Assembly: GCA_002238505.1 (NCBI GenBank)
Contig: MPMM01000018.1
Coordinates: 1-64,000, forward strand
Reading direction: 5' to 3'
Length of the DNA: 64,000 nt
Source: SAR202 cluster bacterium bin22
GTDB taxonomy: Bacteria > Chloroflexota > Dehalococcoidia > Lucifugimonadales > UBA3495
The notes under the pieces were generated by a model. That model made no database searches. It was not told where the DNA came from and worked only from the letters and a program-made list of their open reading frames with translations. This document shows, piece after piece, positions 58,686 through 64,000 of the stretch; the stretch's first letter is position 1; the number at the start of each line of letters is the position of its first letter. Made by a program: the position numbers and the translations under genes.

Positions 58686-59562
58686 TGAGACCCTCCAGTG
58701 GACAGGGCACTATAGCCAAAGGTTGGCGGCGGGTACGCTTGGGGGACGTGGCGGAGGTCGAGACTGGTGGTACTCCCAGCCGGAGTCGCCCAGAATATTG
58801 GGAAGGCGGGATTCCCTGGATGGCTTCGGGGCAGATAAATCAACGCCGAGTTATGACGACGGAAGAGACTATCACGCAGGAAGGGCTGAAAAACTCAAAT
58901 GCAAAGCTTTTTCCTCCAGATACGGTGATGGTCGCCATGAACGGCCAAGGAGCTACAAGAGGCAAAGCTTGTGTGCTTGGAATCGAGGCCTCATGTAACG
59001 AGTCATTGGCTGCAATCTCTGCGAGGCGGGACAGTGTAAACAGGTTCATATTCCACGTTCTCGATTCGGCCTATGATGTGCTTCGCAGCCTAACTGGCGA
59101 TGGTCGTGCAGGTCTTAATTTGGGTTTGATTCGGGGATTCAGTTTCCTCCTCCCGCCACTGCCCGAACAGCGGGCCATCGCCGCCGCCCTGGACTCCATT
59201 GATGACGCCATCGAGCGTACCGAGGCGGTCATCGCCGCCACCGAACAACTGCGCAACTCTTTGCTCCACCAACTACTCACCTACGGTGTCCTTGGCTGGC
59301 ACACCGAATGGAAAGACGTCCCTGGGTTGGGGACGACACCAAGGGACTGGGATGTAGTTAGGCTGGGAGAAGTAACAGAAATTAAGTGGCTGATTTCAGG
59401 TTGCCTGTGCCTTCTCTTCCCGAACAGCAGGTCATATCAGGGCTCCTAGACAGCGTGGACGCCAGTATTACCGAAGCTAGAAAAGAGAGACAAGGTTTGC
59501 GATATCTGAAGGATTCTGCTGCAGACTCGTTACTGACAGGGCGAAAGCGTATACCTGCTTAG
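58685..59562 (+). pseudogene. hsdS: HsdS specificity subunit with second TRD largely deleted/frameshifted
   Basis: First TRD GDVAEVETGGTPSRSRPEYWEGGIPWMASGQI, LLPPLPEQRAIAAALDSIDDAI; second half breaks at VVRLGEVTEIK, then LPVPSLPEQQVISGLLDSVDASI...DSLLTGRKRIPA in another frame. Confidence 0.75.
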
Positions 59563-59593
59563 ATTCGGAAACCTGACAGGAATATGGAAATAC

Positions 59594-60847
59594 ATGGCTT
59601 ATTACCACATCCGAATAACACCTAACTCAAACCGGTCACAAGATGAGGTGAGGCTAGGCCTTTCACTGGAAGCGCTAATGAATCGCTTCGTGGTCCCTTA
59701 TAGAAAAGGTCTACCATTGGTAATTTCAGGAAGAGCAATACCCTCCACAGACATCGGTCGGGTCCTGATAAGCAAGAGTGAGGAGGAGGCGAGATACCTA
59801 ATAGAAGTCCTAAAGGCCGAAGATCGTTCCAGTCCGGTAGCATTTATAGGTGGACCATCATTAGACTGGCGCGCTGCCGACAGAGCTGAAGACGTTACTG
59901 ATGAGTTCATCACGGGGCCTCCGGGGAGTGAGCCTGACCGGAATGAAACGACATTTTCGGAGCCAAGACCTTCGGAAGAATCACGAGACGTCTTTGTTGT
60001 TCACGGACGTAATTTGCTAGCTCGCGACGCAGTTTTTGACTTTCTTAGGGCCATAGACTTACATCCTATAGAGTGGTCGGAAGCAGTTAATGCAACAGGC
60101 AAGGGGTCGCCCTATATCGGGGAAATACTGGACGCAGCGTTCTCCAGAGCTCACGCAATTGTGGTTGTATTTAGCCCCGATGATGAAGCCAGGCTTAAGC
60201 AACAGTTCAGAACGGACAGTGATCCAGATTACGAGAGACGGCTAACGGGACAAGCGCGTCCCAATGTTTTGTTTGAAGCTGGCATGGCCATGGGTAGATC
60301 CCCAGAAAGGACAGTATTGGTGGAAGTCGGATCTCTTCGACGATTCACCGACACTGAAGGGATTCACGCGATTCGCATGAATGGCTCTCCCGAAAGAAGA
60401 CAGGACATGGCTCAACGGCTGAAGACTGCTGGATGTCCAGTGAATTTGGAAGGCAGCAATTGGCTTTCTGCCGGAGAATTTGACTCAGCGATTCGCCTGG
60501 CAGAACAGCATTCGGCCGGCGCGGAAGACGCTCCAGAAAACTCGGTTCATAGTTCTCTCTACCTCCAACTTTCTCAAGACCACATAGACCTCCTTTTGGA
60601 GGCTGCCAAAGATAGGAGCGGCACAATACTCAGAACTATTACAACGGAAGGTCAGTTTGTCCAAACTAACGAAAGAAGATTTGGAGAGCCTGGCAACCAT
60701 AGGCTGGAAACAAAGTGGCAGGGTGTTCTAGATGATTTGTGCAACCAACGGTTGCTGAAGAAAGAAAACTTCCAAGGTGTAGAGGTATATGAAGTGACCA
60801 GTGCCGGGTATGAAGCGGTGGCAATTTTGGAGCAACAAACTGACTAA
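59594..60847 (+). CDS. TIR-like (PF10137/CAP12-type predicted nucleotide-binding) protein
   Basis: DVFVVHGRNLLARDAVFDFLRAIDLHPIEWSEAV...SPYIGEILDAAFSRAHAIVVVFSPDDEARLK...ARPNVLFEAGMAMGRSPERTVLVEVG. Confidence 0.8.
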   Translation: MAYYHIRITPNSNRSQDEVRLGLSLEALMNRFVVPYRKGLPLVISGRAIPSTDIGRVLISKSEEEARYLIEVLKAEDRSSPVAFIGGPSLDWRAADRAEDVTDEFITGPPGSEPDRNETTFSEPRPSEESRDVFVVHGRNLLARDAVFDFLRAIDLHPIEWSEAVNATGKGSPYIGEILDAAFSRAHAIVVVFSPDDEARLKQQFRTDSDPDYERRLTGQARPNVLFEAGMAMGRSPERTVLVEVGSLRRFTDTEGIHAIRMNGSPERRQDMAQRLKTAGCPVNLEGSNWLSAGEFDSAIRLAEQHSAGAEDAPENSVHSSLYLQLSQDHIDLLLEAAKDRSGTILRTITTEGQFVQTNERRFGEPGNHRLETKWQGVLDDLCNQRLLKKENFQGVEVYEVTSAGYEAVAILEQQTD

Positions 60848-60859
60848 TAGATATGAAGA

Positions 60860-63800
60860 ATGAACAACATTAGTCCAGCCAAACTGAACGAGTTTAACCA
60901 TGCTGAGGCACCAGCCAGCCAACTGCTGGAACAGTTGGGCTGGACATACGTGCCCCGGGAAGCCTTGGCGACCGAACGAGCAGGTGAGAGAGATGTCTTG
61001 CTCAAGGGCCGTCTGCGAGTTGCCCTCCTGCGACTCAATGAGTGGATGACTGAGGAATCACAGGCTGACCGGGCTATCTTCGAGTTGGAGAACATCAACG
61101 CCACTGGTATGGCCCGCAACCAGGCCGTCCACGAGTACCTGACTTACGGAATGCCCCTGACGGTCGACGGCCCCCGGGGCAGAACCAGCTACACTGTCCG
61201 GTTCTTCGACTTTGATCATCCCGACTCCGGCCTCAACGAGTTCCTGGTAACCACCCAGTTCCGGGTCCGCCGCGGCAACGAACGAGACGGGCCGGAGGAC
61301 GATGACCGGTTGGTTATTCCTGACCTGGTCCTTTTCGTGAACGGCATCCCACTGGTGGTGATGGAGGCAAAGTCTCCCTCCCTGATGGAAGTCTGGAAAA
61401 CCAGGGCAGTGCGTCAGCTGCGCCGGTATCAGGAGGCAGGCCCTGAGTGGCAGGGCCGTGGCGCCCCTGAGCTTTTTCACTACAACCTGCTGTGTGTGGC
61501 CCACTGCGGGGCCGATGCGGCTTACGCGACCATGGGAGCGCCGGAAAACGCCTACTTCCAGTGGAAATGGTTGGGTCCATATTCCGAGGAGGAAGTCCGC
61601 CAACGGTATGGCGTTGAACCACAAGATCAAGGTCAAGCCCAGCTCATAGTCGGGCTGCTTTCCCCACCGGTCCTGCTGGATATCCTGCGAGACTACGTGG
61701 TTTATGAGCAGGAGCATGGCCGTATTATAAAAAAGGTCCCTCGCTACCAGCAGTACCGAGCGGTCAAAGCGGCAGTGTCCCGCATTATCGCCGGGGCCAG
61801 GCCTGCTGAAAGAGGGGGCGTGATCTGGCACACCCAGGGATCTGGAAAGTCTCTGACCATGCTGTGGCTTGCGACAAAAGTACGTCGCAGTCCTCAGTTG
61901 GCCAGTTCCACCATTGTGACGGTGACCGACAGGACCCAGCTCGACGACCAGATCGCAAACACTTTCAAACGTTGCGGGTTTCCTGCACCAGAGCAGATCG
62001 ACCGGTCAAGGCCGGAACCCGAGCAGCGACGCCAACAACGGCGGGCACGGAGTCCAAACCAGACCGAACCCCTCGATCTGCAGACGCTCCTTCAACGCGG
62101 AGGAGCGCGTACCCTCATGACCACCATTCAGAAGTTTCAGGAGGTTTTGGAAACGCCCAGCGGTTCGCTCGGCCAGCTCAATGCCTCTGAAAACATCATC
62201 ATCATGGTGGACGAGGCGCACAGAACTCAGTACGGGTTGCTGGGCACCAGGATGGCGGAGGCACTCCCAAACGCGGTGCTGGTGGGGTTCACAGGCACAC
62301 CTATCGACAAGGGCTTTAGCCGGAGTACAATGCGCCACTTTGGGCCCCTTATCGATTCCTACACCATTCCTCAATCAGTGGACGATGGCGCCACAGTGCG
62401 CATCATGTACGAAGCTCGACTCCCCGACCTGGCCATTCAGGGTCCTGGAACCCTGGACGCGCTGTTCGATGCCACCTTCTCAGACCTCAGCGAAGATGAG
62501 CGAGCACTGATAAGGCGCCGGTATGCCAACAAGGAAACTGTCGCGGAAGCTGAACACCGCATCCATAAGATCTCTTTAGACATCGCCGACCACTTCAAGA
62601 AAGCGGTCATGCCCAATGGCTTCAAGGCACAGGTAGTGGCGCCCAGCAGGGCCACTGCTCTTAGATACTCCCAGAAACTGAACGAACTGGACATACAAGC
62701 CTACCCCATCATCACCACTTCACCCAGCGATACCAAGGAATTTGACGTTGCCAAGGGAGTTAACCACGACCAGAAAATCAACGACTTCGTGAATCCCCAG
62801 GGCGATACTAAAATCCTGGTCGTCGTGGACATGCTGCTCACCGGCTTCGACGCCCCCGTTGAACAGGTCCTCTATTTGGACCGTTCCCTGCGTGAGCACG
62901 GGCTGCTCCAGGCGGTAGCCAGGGTAAACCGGCGCTTCTTCCACGAATTCGCCGGAGTTTTGACAGAGAAGAACTATGGCCTGATTGTCGACTACCACGG
63001 GGTCTCTCAGAACCTGCAGGAGGCCTTGGATTCCTTCGACTGGCCGGATGTTCAGGAGACCCTGACCCCGATTGAAGCCGACCCAACCGCAGTGCTAGAA
63101 GCTGTGGCAACCCGCGCGGAATCGCATTTCAAGAGTCGTGACCTCGATAAAACCTGGGACTGTGTTGCCATTTTTGCCGCCGACGCAAATACCGAAGGAA
63201 ACTTCAAAACGGACCTTTTCGAGAAGTTCAACGCCGATTACCGAAAGTTTTCTGAACAGATGGACCGGAGTTTGCCTGATCCCAAAGCCCTGCCCTATGT
63301 GGACAGGCTGGCCCGGCTCACCGAGATCCGGGCTTACAGCAGAGCCCTGTATCTCCAGGAAAATGCCAATCTGGACTGGACCGACATCGAGGCCAAGGTC
63401 AAGAAACTGATAGACGAACAGATTGACGCCTCCGTGCGGAAATTGATGGCGCCGGTCTCGGTGCTGGCTGATGATTTCACTGAGAAGCTGGCCTCGCTAC
63501 CTCATGACGAAGCACGGGCCTCCCTAATGGAGCATGGGCTTCGATCCTACATAAACACCCGACTCGCCGATAACCCCGCCTTCTTCGAGAAGTTGTCGGA
63601 GCAGCTGGAACGCATTATCCAGGCCCTGCGCAATCACCTGATCGACTCTGCCGAGGCAGCCAGACAGATGTCTCAGGTAAAGAACACTCTGGAAGCTGAA
63701 GTTGACATTGCGGCCGAGCTTGGACTTTCCCAGGAGTCCTTTGCCATATACGAACTGATTCAGTCTGCTGCTTCCGTCACAGCGGGTAACGATGCTTACC

Positions 63801-64000
63801 AGGAAACAATTGTTTACCCCGCATTGAAGAGCGTGGCCGACACCCTGGAGCAAACCGTCAACCAGCACAGGGTCGTCGTTGACTGGCAGTCCAATCCAGA
63901 CGTACAGAGACTGATTCGACGGGATATAAAACGTGCACTCCGTCCCTTGCAAAAGTACAGCGAGGATCGCCTGGACGACCTGGCCAACCAGATCGTCGCA
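60860..64000 (+). CDS. hsdR: Type I R-M HsdR subunit, 3'-partial at window edge
   Basis: MNNISPAKLNEFNHAEAPASQLLEQLGWTYVPRE; LFVNGIPLVVMEAKSP; GVIWHTQGSGKSLTMLWLA; MVDEAHRTQYG. Confidence 0.92.
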   Translation, partial: MNNISPAKLNEFNHAEAPASQLLEQLGWTYVPREALATERAGERDVLLKGRLRVALLRLNEWMTEESQADRAIFELENINATGMARNQAVHEYLTYGMPLTVDGPRGRTSYTVRFFDFDHPDSGLNEFLVTTQFRVRRGNERDGPEDDDRLVIPDLVLFVNGIPLVVMEAKSPSLMEVWKTRAVRQLRRYQEAGPEWQGRGAPELFHYNLLCVAHCGADAAYATMGAPENAYFQWKWLGPYSEEEVRQRYGVEPQDQGQAQLIVGLLSPPVLLDILRDYVVYEQEHGRIIKKVPRYQQYRAVKAAVSRIIAGARPAERGGVIWHTQGSGKSLTMLWLATKVRRSPQLASSTIVTVTDRTQLDDQIANTFKRCGFPAPEQIDRSRPEPEQRRQQRRARSPNQTEPLDLQTLLQRGGARTLMTTIQKFQEVLETPSGSLGQLNASENIIIMVDEAHRTQYGLLGTRMAEALPNAVLVGFTGTPIDKGFSRSTMRHFGPLIDSYTIPQSVDDGATVRIMYEARLPDLAIQGPGTLDALFDATFSDLSEDERALIRRRYANKETVAEAEHRIHKISLDIADHFKKAVMPNGFKAQVVAPSRATALRYSQKLNELDIQAYPIITTSPSDTKEFDVAKGVNHDQKINDFVNPQGDTKILVVVDMLLTGFDAPVEQVLYLDRSLREHGLLQAVARVNRRFFHEFAGVLTEKNYGLIVDYHGVSQNLQEALDSFDWPDVQETLTPIEADPTAVLEAVATRAESHFKSRDLDKTWDCVAIFAADANTEGNFKTDLFEKFNADYRKFSEQMDRSLPDPKALPYVDRLARLTEIRAYSRALYLQENANLDWTDIEAKVKKLIDEQIDASVRKLMAPVSVLADDFTEKLASLPHDEARASLMEHGLRSYINTRLADNPAFFEKLSEQLERIIQALRNHLIDSAEAARQMSQVKNTLEAEVDIAAELGLSQESFAIYELIQSAASVTAGNDAYQETIVYPALKSVADTLEQTVNQHRVVVDWQSNPDVQRLIRRDIKRALRPLQKYSEDRLDDLANQIVA

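Overview
The window is a dense accessory or defence island from a high-GC bacterium, possibly Chloroflexota-like; the taxonomy is a guess. Everything below was read from the sequence and the ORF track, with no database search.

Left part (about 0.8-12.7 kb): a replication/partition module with two Rep-like proteins (one carrying a DnaA domain I-like C-terminus, one with internal palindromic iterons and an AT-rich stretch resembling lambda O/ori), ParA plus a small RHH-like protein, several DUF433/DUF5615 toxin-antitoxin modules and a UvrD-type helicase.

Middle and right: a Tn3-family remnant; a decayed type ISP-like R-M gene; a SIR2-like/STAND NTPase next to a protein with a HEPN-like Rx4H motif; a queC - UvrD helicase - PD-(D/E)XK nuclease cluster convergent with a DpdA-like DNA transglycosylase; a type III R-M with a PIN module; an IS1182-like element truncating a type IIG-like R-M gene; a RelE-like/UvrD helicase fusion; an IS-split winged-helix gene between a tyrosine recombinase and a membrane protein; two paralogous tyrosine recombinases; a CBASS locus whose cyclase appears fused to an E2-like plus SEC-C tail; and a type I R-M operon with embedded DUF4160/DUF2442 and TIR-like genes.

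Two inverted copies of a 797-bp TA-containing repeat bracket about 46 kb of this.

Best candidates for new biology: (1) the queC/DpdA-like/UvrD/PD-(D/E)XK locus; (2) the CBASS cyclase-E2-like-SEC-C fusion; (3) the SIR2-STAND plus Rx4H protein pair; (4) the iteron-in-rep origin.
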